Positions 34,481 through 44,339 of a stretch of DNA of 64,000 bases are shown here, piece after piece. The position numbers and the translations under genes are program-made. The stretch is from Ryuthela nishihirai. Taxonomy: Eukaryota; Arthropoda; Arachnida; Araneae; Heptathelidae. The first letter of the stretch is position 1, and each line of letters opens with the position of its first letter. The stretch spans positions 23,844,001 to 23,908,000 of the forward strand of contig JAWZYU010000004.1 in the NCBI GenBank assembly GCA_038380435.1, written 5' to 3'. The notes under the pieces were generated by a model. It had not been told where the DNA came from. It saw only the letters and a list, made by a program, of their open reading frames with translations, and did not search any database.

Positions 34481-36562
34481 CTTGAATGAAAAGAGAATAA
34501 ATTAAAAACTGTAGACTGTCAGTTAAATAACGAGATGGCACTTATGAAAAAAAAAAACAGAACACTAGATTGCTCAACTTGTAAGATGAAAGAAACAGTT
34601 GACATATACTGTTAAACCGAGAAAAAAATTAAATTCAAAGATTAAAGCTCTTTGAAAAACTAAAAAAATTAAAAATTTTAAAACAATTTGAATATTTATC
34701 ATCATATATGATGAATATACAAAGGCACAATAAAAAATAAACAATATAAAAAAACTTCACTTAAAAAAAAACTATACAAGCTCTTATCAAGCTACCCAAA
34801 TAGTATTCACTGCAGCCAAAGCTGGGTAAAGAATAAAGTGGGACAACTGCATAGTAAATATGCGTGCCACGTTAGCAGTGCTACCTGCCACAGTAGTAGC
34901 AATGAGTACTTAGACAGAAATGTTTCCTCGGTTGAACCCTGAATTTAAAAATATTACTATTACACTATATTTCACGGATTTAGGTAACTCATTGCTCCTC
35001 ATCCTTATATTTATAATAAAAGTTGTCTCACAACCAAAAAACCTATATTTCTTCATGCAGCACTTTGCCATACTGCTAACACATGCCCCAAAGTGGGTGG
35101 TCTATATTGCATAGCTTTGCACGATGATGTGATCACAGAAATATGTCACAAGGATCACATGACATTTAGTTCTCACCCCTTACTTTTGATGTTGCTGCTT
35201 ATAGGTCATTCGACTCTTCTCATTGGCCATGTTTCACTTTCCCTTTACTCAACTTTCCACCCCTATACAATGATGACCTTCTGCACATCAATGTTTAATT
35301 CTGCTGTGATTTATCTGGTTGTGGTCCATCTGTTTGCTTGCACAATTCTTGCTAGTCTCCTTTGACTCCTCTGATTCACAATGTTTTCATCTATAGGATC
35401 ACCGTCACTGGTAGTTTTTTGCTTTTCGCACCATTCTCGGTAAACCTCAAAATGGTTGTGTTTAAAAAGCCTAGGTTGCTTGTTTGGAGTTTAATGGCAC
35501 AATGGAAACTAAGGCCGTATTGCACCAAACAATACGATAAACAGATAAATATCATATAGCCCTCAACCAAAAGTTAAAAACTATACACAAGTGGAGAAAA
35601 GAAATGAAACTATACAAGATGAAACAAGAACGAAATGTGTATAATCAAAAACAATATGTATAAATAACAAGTATAAAACAGAATAAACAACAACAGATGT
35701 ATAGGACCCATAAAAAAAAACAAGTCAAAACAATAAAAGGGTAAAAGTGTCAAAGATGAGTAAAATAGCCAGTAAAACGTAAAATCTGAACAATGGTGTT
35801 AAAAACAATTCATCAGATAAAAGGTGGTTCGTCCACAGGACATCTGTCATGCCATAGGATATCAAATGGTCTTTGTACAAACCTTCATGCTGTTTTCCTC
35901 TCCAAACCTTTGTAGCTGCCATCATTATGATATGGCAGAGGCAGTGCTCACCTCAAATATCAGCAGCACAGTTATGGCCACATTTTCCCTGGTAGTTGCA
36001 TGATTTGGTATAGTATTAGTACACACATGCAACAGTCACAAGTGGAGATCCCAGAATTTCTGCAGTTGCAGGTATGGAACATCCCATCTCCCTATGATTG
36101 AACTCGCTCAAGTCATAGTGTTGAATAGTCATAACAGCTGTAGGTACTTATACAGCAAATAGGTATCTGGCCTATTCATAGCATGCAAAGGGTTTCAGCT
36201 GGCCATATTATTGTGGCAGAGTAGGGCAGATTCTAGATGGGTGTGTTGGAAATAAATTGTGCTTACAGTGTATATTATAAAGGTGGTTTGAAGAATGACA
36301 CAGGTCCTATCAGCATAATTATAGCTCTCTCAATTTTGCAGTTCTTATTTTCTTTCTCAAGTGTAAGGTTTAATAGAATAATGAAAGAAATAAAAAAATG
36401 ATTATACATAATAAAACAGCAATTATTTTAATAAAATGTACACAAAATTATGTATTATATACCGAAATGAGATAAGAAATGTACAAATCTGCTATAACAA
36501 CCTGTACAACTTGTTTTATGGAAAACTTAAGACACAGAGGTTCTTGTCCATGTTGAACAGCA
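34481..36562. other. No gene recognised
   Basis: A-rich then mixed sequence, with frames of 60-90 codons (about 34920-35560) that I cannot match. A minus-strand frame at 35725-35925 lacks splice borders. The lower part would be the 3-prime UTR and flank of the Rheb gene, but I cannot place the poly(A) site with confidence. Confidence 0.4.
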
Positions 36563-36652
36563 TCAAGAGAGGAAACATCCTGATTTTTCAGGAACATTGC
36601 CATTAACCTTTTCAATTTCGGCAATAATTTGATGAAAAATATCAGTTACACT
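36563..36652 (-). CDS. Rheb: Rheb-like GTPase, last coding exon
   Basis: After an acceptor TTTTATAG, the exon opens in phase 0 and encodes SVTDIFHQIIAEIEKVNGNV then PEKSGCFLS and a TGA at 36563-36565. The last four residues, CFLS, form a CaaX box, the site at which Rheb is farnesylated so that it sits on endomembranes and activates TORC1. The segment corresponds to the last alpha helix and hypervariable tail of Ras-family GTPases. The EKSGC-x-x-S tail is closest to my memory of insect Rheb. The upstream exon is at 42885-42966, across a 6.2 kb intron. Phase and sequence continue exactly (ENQ then SVTD). Confidence 0.9.
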   Translation of the reverse strand, partial: SVTDIFHQIIAEIEKVNGNVPEKSGCFLS

Positions 36653-36716
36653 CTATAAAATAAAAATAAAAAAATTATTAGTTTACCTTTAAATTTAACA
36701 AAATACAATACTATAT

Positions 36717-36796
36717 TAACAAAGGCAACTGAAGATTGCATCTTAATACATTGCATTAACAAAGGTAATTAAAGATTGCATCTTAATATTCCACAG
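36717..36796. repeat. Short tandem duplication in Rheb intron
   Basis: A block with ATTAACAAAGG and AAGATTGCATCTTAATA occurs twice in a row, with a few substitutions, just upstream (in gene sense) of the last Rheb exon. Confidence 0.7.
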
Positions 36797-36949
36797 TATA
36801 TAGTGTACACACTTTTTCTGGTGATGGTCACATATGGTGATTAACCATCAATCACCAAAACTCGAAATTGTGGAAAAAAATCAGTTGAATGTTTTTATAC
36901 ATATACATTTTAAGGACCCAAATGGGAATTACATACAAAGAAAATCCTC

Positions 36950-37290
36950 ATGCAGCCATGGGCTATGGAGGTCCAACTAGACAGTGTAATTTTCCTCTAC
37001 AGATGTGTCTGTTCTGAGCTACAACTGCTGCATTTGGCAACTCTAGGCTAATTCTAGTTAGGTCCTGCTTGACATTGTCCATCACTTCCTAGGTCTCCCA
37101 CTTTTTCTGAAACCCTTAGGTACATTGTTCATAATCCTGTTTGCCAATATGCAGCTATGCCTACGGGCAACATGGCCAAACCAATGCAGTCTCTCTCTGC
37201 ACAATATGCTGCTCAAAGGAGGTTGATGACTCCTTCTTCTAACCTCATTACTTACAAAGTTAACCCACCTAATGCCCAAGATACTGCTGT
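36950..37290 (-). mobile_element. RTE-like LINE, 3-prime part, copy 3
   Basis: Minus-strand 3-prime end: from ILGIRWVNFVSNEVRRRS through RLHWFGHVARR and GRPR to the GCCATGGGCTATGGAGGTCC region near the tail. The match stops at 37290 in the middle of the ILGI codons and resumes at 38078. The two parts are therefore one copy split by an insertion. Confidence 0.8.
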
Positions 37291-38077
37291 AACACTCCAA
37301 ATGTATGTTAAACTTCTTCACTTTGGATCTTGTAACTGATCCAAATTAAACTAATTTTCCAGATAGCATCAGGTGTCATGCAATTAATCTTGCCAAATAA
37401 AGTTAAATAAGGGTTCACTAAGTATATTATGTGCTATTTAGTACAAAATACTGTCAAATTATTAAAGTTAAAAATCTAATCAAAATTAATTTATCCTGCT
37501 CAAGAGAAAAAAATAGAAAAGTCAAAATATTTCATAAAACAAAGTTTATTTCCAAAAAAATCAAGATAACCAAATAAATGTCAATACAAAATATTCTGAG
37601 CAATTAAAGCTCACTCCAAACATCTCCAAAACTGACAAACTTCTCAACTAACATCATCTCAATTACCTCAAAACTTCTCTCACTACTTCCTACTAACATT
37701 CTGACAACTAGCATCTCAACCTTCTCTCTACCAGATCTCAACTACTTCCATGACTTAAAGTCACTTGCTACACATGCAGCATGCAATTGACACGTGTGTG
37801 TTGCACGCTGGGAAAAAACATTTGCATAAACTGGTGATCACACACTTGCGCTAGCTATTACACAAGAGGGGTGTGTCCTTATGCACATTAGTGGCTGTCA
37901 ATCAAAAGTCACAGTTGTGTATGCACAACTTCTTTAGCAGTCTTGGGTGAGGAAATGTGATGATGCCAAGTTAAAGAAAAAATCCCCAAAATAATAAATA
38001 TAATGTAAAGTAAAAACTGGTTAAGGAAAAGTAAAAGTGAATGGCTTACACAAGTAGTGATGCATCACACTTGTGTA
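37291..38077. mobile_element. Unidentified insertion in RTE copy 3
   Basis: Comparison with intact RTE copies shows that about 787 bp sit between adjacent LINE bases. TGTAA is present at both junctions (left CTGTAACACTCC, right TTGTGTAAGCATC), compatible with a 5-bp target duplication. The inserted sequence has no clear terminal repeats and no long frame. It contains pyrimidine-rich CTCAACTACTTCC-type strings and an internal GTGTGTGTTGCAC. I cannot assign it to a family. Confidence 0.5.
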
Positions 38078-39030
38078 AGCATCTAGAATTAAAGGTATCA
38101 AGTTTCTTGTTATCTTGTTTACAAAGAGTTCATGTTTCGCTACCATAACTAACCTTAGAAAGAACCAAACTATTATACTGCCTAATTTTAGTCTTTAGGT
38201 GTACACGCCTATTTTTCCACTCTCCATAGATTCTTAAAAGTTCCAGCAGCAATCCCTATTCTCCTATTTATCTCATGCTACACATCATCAATATCTGCTA
38301 CATAATTCCCAAGATAATTAAACTGAGACACTTGCTCAAGAGTGCAGCCATTCAAAGCAACTGAAGCACCACCTGCCTGACCAATTTTCATCACTTTAGT
38401 TTTTTCGCTGGCTCATCAACAGTCCAAATAAAAGAATTCATCTCATCAACATCATTAGCCAACAGGGCCAAATCATCTGCATAATCTAAATCAGAAATTT
38501 TGAAATCTCTAGACCATTTAAGGCCAAAATCTTTTCCTTGTAATGAATTTCGCCTAACCCATGTGTATTTATAAATGTCTCGGTGTTTGTAGATGTGTTT
38601 GTCATTCGAAAACCGTTAAGTTTATTTACCTGTACGGATTATTACCGTTAAGACATTCCACATTGCCATTGAAATTACCAATGCCAAAAGGACCTAAACT
38701 CCTGCCCAAAGGTCAGAGTCAGTACCAATTTTAGCATTGAAGTCACCTAACAGAAGAGAAATATCTCCTTTCTTCACAGAATTCAAAATATCCTGAAGCT
38801 GGCTGTAAAACATATCCTTCTCGTTCTCATCAGAGTCCTCTGTGGGGGCATAACAACAGATGACATTCAAATCTTTGTTTTGTTTTAAATTTTGCTCTAA
38901 GAAATCTTTCATTAATGCAGTCATATCCTAGAAGAGCATCACTGGAGTTTCTGCTGAGAAGCAAACCTACACCTTGAAGATGCTTTGCATCCTCCCTCCC
39001 TGAAAAAGAGAAATTTAAAGTTATTTTTAA
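38078..39030 (-). mobile_element. RTE-like LINE, RT and endonuclease part of copy 3
   Basis: The minus-strand continuation covers RT (LANDVDEMNSF-like region) up to about 38555. It then jumps directly to endonuclease sequence (YINTWV-like, then DFNAKIGTDSDLWAG at about 38700 and NVICCYAPTEDSDENEKD at about 38850). An internal deletion of more than 1 kb joins the two. The copy is cut at 39030 by a hAT-like element. Confidence 0.8.
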
Positions 39031-39611
39031 CAGTGGCAAAGTGTGACATTTTGAATAGGGAAGCAATTAACAAAAGCACTACTGCAACAAAATGGAACAC
39101 AGTTCCACTATTCTCTGCTTCCGAATCATTGAACCAAAATGCCGTTCAACTACTAGGTATTTTCGAATCACTGAACCAAAATGGCACTCCGGTATTTGAT
39201 GTTTCCGAATTGTTGAGTGAAAGTAGTTCTATACTTTTTAAATCAAATGTTAGTAGTATATATATAGTTTAGTAGCAAAGTAGGGGTAGGGATTGATAGA
39301 GCAATCTCCCTGACATTGAGGAAAGTTATTTTTAACCAATTGTTCATCGGTGTTCCGATGGCTGGGTGGTTAGTGTGGTGGTTAACCTTAAGAACATGGG
39401 TTCAAGCCCTGGCTATGCTTGAATGTTCTCTTTCTACTGAGGTCTCGCCTTTCCCATAAACCTTCTCTATGGCGTATTGTACTGACAGGCTCCTGTCAGG
39501 TTTCTGGGGGCATGCAGTTTTTGAGGGGAAATTTGTTTCTTCATTAACTGGTATTGATAAAAAGGTTAACAAAATTTTTGAAGAATCCCATACTTCCAAA
39601 AAGGAGAACTG
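39031..39611. mobile_element. hAT-like element carrying SINE B, copy 2
   Basis: It begins CAGTGGCAAAGTGTGACA exactly where RTE copy 3 stops. It shares the left region (GACATTTTGAATAGGGAAGC, CCGAATCATTGAACC) with 6788-7390. SINE B follows at about 39351-39545 (TGGCTGGGTGGTTAGTG, GGGTTCAAGCCC), then the common tail with GGTTAACAAAATTTTTG. The end near GGAGAACTG at 39611 matches the other copy. The left part shows a local duplication of the CGAATCATTGAACCAAAATG motif. Confidence 0.5.
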
Positions 39612-39691
39612 ACAGAGAATTAATTTGATTTTCATTTAATTTAGCCTAAATTAAATCTAAAAAAATTAATACATTGAACTATTGCGCAAAA

Positions 39692-40078
39692 GGGGGCGGG
39701 GGTGGCTCAGTCGGTAGCGCGCCAGGCTCGTAATCTGTAGTTCCCAGGTTCGAGTCCCAGCTGGGTCAGCACTGAGATTTATCTCCGCAAAATTCCCCGC
39801 CCTGCCCATGATCAGTAGGGGACACCGATGGGCTTGGAAAGGCCGCCGTCCGTCGGATGGGACGTTAAGCCGTGACCCCGTGTGCGGGAGAGCCATACCC
39901 TGTGCATGTTAAAGAACACGCTGGATGGCCTTGACGGGAGGCTACCATCTGTCTCCCAACAGCTGTTCCAGTGGGTCCCCTCCCCCAACCTTCTCTGAGC
40001 CTTCGGGGTCCATGTGACCTGGCCATTTAGTCCATGGTGTGCAAAAAAGTGCTGCTAAGAGGTAAAACAACCCAACCC
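39692..40078 (+). mobile_element. SINE A, complete
   Basis: Well-preserved copy with A box GGCTCAGTCGGTAGCG, B box GGTTCGAGTCC, central domain ATGGGACGTTAAGCCGTG and CATGTTAAAGAACACGC, and end ACAACCCAACCC. The flanks CGCAAAAG and CACAAAAG are a probable slightly diverged target duplication. Confidence 0.9.
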
Positions 40079-41071
40079 AACTACACAAAAGAATTATTAT
40101 GTCAAAAATGTTGAATAAACTTGTATTATATAAACAGTAAAAAAGCCAAAGCAATTTTTGGGTGATTGAAAAACCAGCATTATTCAACATGTATTTAATG
40201 TTTTACAATTTTCACCCATTTGCTTTTTTGCCCTGTAGCCTAGTGGTTAGCCTGCTTGGCTATTGTTGAAAGGGATTTTTTTTTATCAGATAGGACCGAA
40301 TTTACACCTCATGTGTCTCTAAGCACACGAAGTGGTAGTCCACTGTTATCAACAATACTTCTTTCAATTTCATATAAAAATATTTTCTTTCTTTCACAAC
40401 CACGAATAATGGAAATAATATATTGAAATAAATGAATGTGAAAATTGTAATAATACTGGAGTTTTGTTAATAAATAATGAAATTAATGTAATAAATTAAC
40501 ATTATGGATTATATATAACTTGTTGCATTCAATATGGAGTAACAGTAAACAATCAAATTATCAATTTAAATTTCAAAAAATATTAGAGTTTCATATTGTG
40601 CAAAAACTGTATTCGAATCTCTACAACCTTTCGTAGCAAAATGTTACAAGAAATGGAAAATCGAAAAGTAAATCTAAAAGAAAATCCCCTCATAAGAACT
40701 TACCTTAAAACTATAATAAATCGTTTACTGAAATAAATATAATCTTAAAAGTTTGGGTAAAGTTTTTTCACTTTGCATCAGTTTTGAAAGTGTTTAGGAC
40801 GAATATAAATGCAGTATTGGCTATCAAATATTTCAGCTTCAACAACTCTTTTAAATAATAAATTAATATTTTCTAAAATCTAAATTTTGATAAATTTGAT
40901 TGAGATTTACAATTTATTTTCTGCAATATTTTTCTGTAAAAAAAGCTTATTTTCAAAGTTAGAGTTTTGAATATGGTTTTGTTTTCACATAACATAGGAG
41001 TAGCCAATAATTTTGGAAACAGAGTGCATAGCCTTACAATCCGAATTCTTTAAAAAAAAATTTATTATCAT
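40079..41071. other. Intron sequence, no gene; SINE B head trace
   Basis: Part of the 6.2 kb Rheb intron. A SINE B head fragment (GCCCTGTAGCCTAGTGGTTAGC) lies at about 40231-40270. About 40845-40985 may be a diverged arm of the inverted repeat seen at 30879-31331. The remainder is AT-rich. Confidence 0.45.
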
Positions 41072-41083
41072 GAGAGAAAGAGT

Positions 41084-41473
41084 TGGGTTGTTGGGTTGTT
41101 TTACCTCTGAGCGGCACTTTTTTGCACACCATGGGCTAAATGGCCAGGTCACATGGACCCCGAAGGCTCAGAGAAGGTTGGGGGAGGGGACCCACTGGAA
41201 CAGCTGTTGGGAGACAGATGGTAGCCTCCCGTCAAGGCCATCCAGCGTGTTCTTTAACGTGCACAGGGTATGGCTCTCCCACACACGGGGCCACGGCTTA
41301 ACGTCCCATCCGACGGACGGTGGCTTTCCAAGCCATCGGTGTCCCCTACTGACCGTGGGCAGGGCGGGGAATTTTGCGGAGATAAATCTCAACGCTGACC
41401 CAGCAGGGACTCGAACCTGGGAACTACAGATTACGAGCCTGGCACGCTACCGACTGAGCCACCCCCGCCCCAA
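41084..41473 (-). mobile_element. SINE A, complete and young
   Basis: Minus-strand copy of about 390 bp with intact A and B boxes and central domain. A perfect 12-bp duplication GAGAGAAAGAGT flanks it (41072-41083 and 41474-41485). The 217-codon open frame crossing it is an accidental antisense frame and not a protein. Confidence 0.93.
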
Positions 41474-41919
41474 GAGAGAAAGAGTACTTGCTCACCATGG
41501 ATACTTGCAGGTAGTTAAAATTGAAAAGACACAATTTTATTGTTACTTAAATAAACAAATTGTAACATTTAAAAGATGGTGCCTATGTTATGTTGGCACC
41601 CCTATGCTAGTGTCTAACATGCCTAATAAGAAAACCAGGCCTTGCTGCAGTCAGCTACTTCAGTAGCTTTACCTTGACATAAACTAGTTTGAAGATTAAT
41701 ATATTATGCACACTTGTTCCCTATGTTCACAAGATGAGAGTGCCCAATACTTTATTTATCATTGCAATGGCCAATGAGGGCCTCTATCCCTGCTAAACTT
41801 TTCGTTCATTTTTTTTTTCCAAATCTGAATCATATTAGTTGAATGGCTGTTGAAAATTCTAACAAACATTAGTAAAATTATATATAATACTTTATAAATT
41901 AATATGTACAGTAGACTGA

Positions 41920-42047
41920 TGGCCGGATGTAGATGTATGCAGTGGCCAGATGTAGATGTAGCTCAGGAGAGATATGCTTGGAGAATTAAACTGCATGGTC
42001 CTGGTTGGACCTCCATAGACCATGGCTGCTTGAGGATGATGATGATG
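41920..42047 (+). mobile_element. RTE-like LINE, 3-prime stub, copy 4
   Basis: Only the last 120 bp or so remain: GTGGCCAGATGTAGATGTAG, CTTGGAGAATTAAACTGCA, the GACCTCCATAG stop region and a (GAT)4-type tail. The CCAGATGTAGATGTA-type phrase is reiterated at its start. A strongly 5-prime-truncated insertion. Between 41486 and 41919 nothing was recognised. Confidence 0.85.
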
Positions 42048-42313
42048 ACTGATTGAAACTTAAAATTATACAGCAAAGCTTTAATTTTGCAATGAAAAAA
42101 AATACACATTTAGTTGTAATACAATGCATACAACTCAAAATGGAAAAGAAAATGCTAAAAGGTAAAAACTTAATAGACATTACATAAAATAATTTTTTTA
42201 AAATTATTTCTGTAATGTCTAGTCAACACTTTTTACTTTCAATACAATTCAACTCTTTTACCTATGAAAAATTAAAAAAAAATTTTAATTTAAGCTATAT
42301 TGCTTGGTTGTTG

Positions 42314-42456
42314 AAATAAATGTCACAAACTTTTTAATCTTCTTAAAATATATTTCCTATGTTCACTGGGGTGGGTGTAGGCTCAGTTGGTAGCTTGCCA
42401 GGCTCATAATCTGCAGTTTTCAGGTTCAAATCCCATATGAGTTTGTACTGATATTT
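42314..42456 (+). repeat. 143-bp exact direct repeat, copy 1 (partner 43144-43286)
   Basis: These 143 bases are identical to 43144-43286, 830 bp away in the same orientation. The repeat holds about 50 bp of unique-looking sequence (TGTCACAAACTTTTTAATCT) plus the first about 90 bp of a diverged SINE A head. In the second location the SINE continues normally. Here the head is followed at once by an inverted SINE A. The two repeats bracket the Rheb exon at 42885-42966. Confidence 0.95.
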
Positions 42457-42828
42457 GGCTTGGGTTGTTTTACCTCTGAGCAGCATTTTCTTGCCTGCAA
42501 TGGGCTAAATAGCCAGGTCACAAGGATTCCAAGGGCTCAGAGAAGGTTGGGGAAAGTGGACCCACTAGACAGATGGTAGCCTTCTATCAAGGCCATACAG
42601 TGTGCTCTTTAACATGCACAGTGTATGGCTCTCCTGTACACAGGAACAGAGTTTAATTTCCCATCCAATTGACAACAGCCTTTCCAAGCCCATCAATATC
42701 CCCTTTCTGACCAAGGGCAAGATGAGTGTCAATGGAGATAAATCTCAATGCTGTGACACAGTTGGGACTTGAACCTGGGAACTGCATATTATGAGTCTGA
42801 TGTGCTAATGATTGAGCCACCCACAATT
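42457..42828 (-). mobile_element. SINE A, diverged, inverted against a SINE head
   Basis: Nearly complete minus-strand copy (TTTACCTCTGAGCAGC at its 3-prime end, a GGACTTGAACCTGGGAACTG B-box side at its head). It abuts, head to tail-end, the plus-strand SINE head of the duplicated block. The string AAGCTATATTGC occurs at about 42292-42303 and again at about 42831-42842. This may be the target duplication of the whole 42304-42830 unit. Confidence 0.8.
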
Positions 42829-42884
42829 CAAGCTATATTGCATATTGCAGTGAATGAATAATTATTTGTGACAACAGAACTAAC

Positions 42885-42966
42885 CTGATTTTCTTTTGCT
42901 GATGTCTCTATGAAATTTGCATTCATTTGTGTTGCAGCACGTTTCCCCTCTTCCACACTTATAGCT
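42885..42966 (-). CDS. Rheb: Rheb-like GTPase, penultimate coding exon
   Basis: Minus-strand exon bounded by acceptor TTGTGACAG and donor CAG|GTTAGT, 82 bp. The first base completes an arginine codon from the previous exon. The next 27 codons read AISVEEGKRAATQMNANFIE then TSAKENQ. ETSAK is the G5 guanine-binding motif of Ras-family GTPases, and the VSxEEGK-type lead-in fits Rheb. The exon joins in phase to 58424-58477 (across 15.5 kb) and 36563-36652 (across 6.2 kb). It sits between two identical 143-bp direct repeats only about 430 bp and 180 bp away. Confidence 0.93.
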
Positions 42967-43047
42967 CTGTCACAAAAATTACAAAAAAAAGTTCATTTTA
43001 AACTGCATGTATAATTAGTAAATTTCAAAATCTTGTTTTAAGCTACA

Positions 43048-43133
43048 TTAACTACAGATTAAATAACGAAACATTAAAATATTAACTACACATTAAATAA
43101 CGAAACATTAAAATATTAACTACACATTAAAAA
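43048..43133. repeat. 34-bp tandem repeat, about 2.5 copies
   Basis: Units beginning AACTACACATTAAATAACGA and ending AAACATTAAAATATT. They lie in the intron just 5-prime, in gene sense, of the Rheb exon at 42885-42966. Confidence 0.9.
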
Positions 43134-43192
43134 ATCAGATCATAAATAAATGTCACAAACTTTTTAATCTTCTTAAAATATATTTCCTATGT

Positions 43193-43580
43193 TCACTGGG
43201 GTGGGTGTAGGCTCAGTTGGTAGCTTGCCAGGCTCATAATCTGCAGTTTTCAGGTTCAAATCCCATATGAGTTTGTACTGATATTTATCTTCACTAAACC
43301 CACCCTGCCCTAGGCCAGTAGGGGACACTGGGAATTGGAAAAGTTGCTGCCCATTGGATGGGACATAGAGCTGTGGCCCCATGTGTGGGGGAGTCATACT
43401 CTATGCATGTTAAAGAACACACTGGATGGTATTGATTGGAGGCAACCATCTGTCTCCTAAAAGCTGTCCAGTAGGTCCCTTTCCCCAAACATTCTCTGAG
43501 CCCTCAGGGTCCTTGTGGCTTGGCCATTTAGCCCACTGTGTGCAAAAGAAAAAGATGCCACTCCAAAGTAAAACAGCCCA
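43193..43580 (+). mobile_element. SINE A, diverged, complete
   Basis: The head GGCTCAGTTGGTAGC and B-box region CAGGTTCAAATCCC lie within the 143-bp repeat (43144-43286). The body then continues with TAGGGGACACTGGG, the diverged central domain ATGGGACATAGAGCTGTGG, ATGTTAAAGAACACACTGG, and ends AAAACAGCCCAGCCC. Confidence 0.85.
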
Positions 43581-44056
43581 GCCCATCCTGTCTCTTCACT
43601 TATTACCTTTTCCCTCAGTGCCAAATTATGCTTCTATCAAAAAGCTTAATTACAATACACAAGTATGGATTAACAATGTCTGAGCCACTGAACAACTCAG
43701 AGCTATGCCCCTCCCCACCCCCACTGATAAAGAATTATGATTAAAATGATTATTAAAAACATAGTTTGATATAGAAGCTTAATTTTTTTAACGATATCTT
43801 TAAAATAAACAAAGTATGCTTCTGGAATAGAGATTCTCAAGTGTAGCCAACAAACGTCTAAACTATATAGTGAAATGTAATTGCCTGAAGAGAAAGACAC
43901 CCAACAACAAAGTACTAATAACTGCCATTAGGAGGGCCAATGATAGAACATGGCTGCACCATGTGCAAATGTTCTGAAGTTAGTAACCTTTTATCAACTC
44001 TAATATTTTTTTTTAATTCTAGGTTGTACAGGTTAAGAGTGGAAATATATTTGTTA

Positions 44057-44339
44057 ACTTGGGTTGTTTTAGCTCTGAGCTGCACTTTTTTTGCTGACAA
44101 TGGGCTAAATAACTATGTTACAAGGATGCCAAGGACTCAAAGTTGGGGGAAGGGGACTCACTGGACAGCTGTTAGGAGATTGAGGTAGCTTCCCATCAAG
44201 CATGTTCTTCAATGTGCACACAGAGGCAACTACTTTACATCCCATCCAATGGGCGACAATCTTTCCAAGCCCATCGGTGTCCCCTTTCTGTCCAAGGGAG
44301 GGAAGGGGGGGGGGGGGGGGGGGGGCTTTAGTAGAGATA
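44057..44339 (-). mobile_element. SINE A fragment with 21-base G run
   Basis: Minus-strand copy from TTTTAGCTCTGAGCTGC to the CCCATCGGTGTCCCC body. An uninterrupted run of 21 G follows at 44305-44325, where normal copies have GGGCAGGGCGGGGAATTTT. It ends at TAGTAGAGATAA, where RTE sequence begins at once. The G run is an expansion of a G-rich part of the SINE. Confidence 0.8.

Noticed and set aside
39701..39760. Possible tRNA gene
   Set aside because: The A and B boxes are present, but the segment is the head of SINE A, with no complete cloverleaf and with the SINE body attached.
41013..41666. 217-codon plus-strand open frame
   Set aside because: It runs antisense through a young SINE A. 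The same peptide (GCFTSERHFFAHHGLNG) appears wherever SINE A is present, so it is not a protein.
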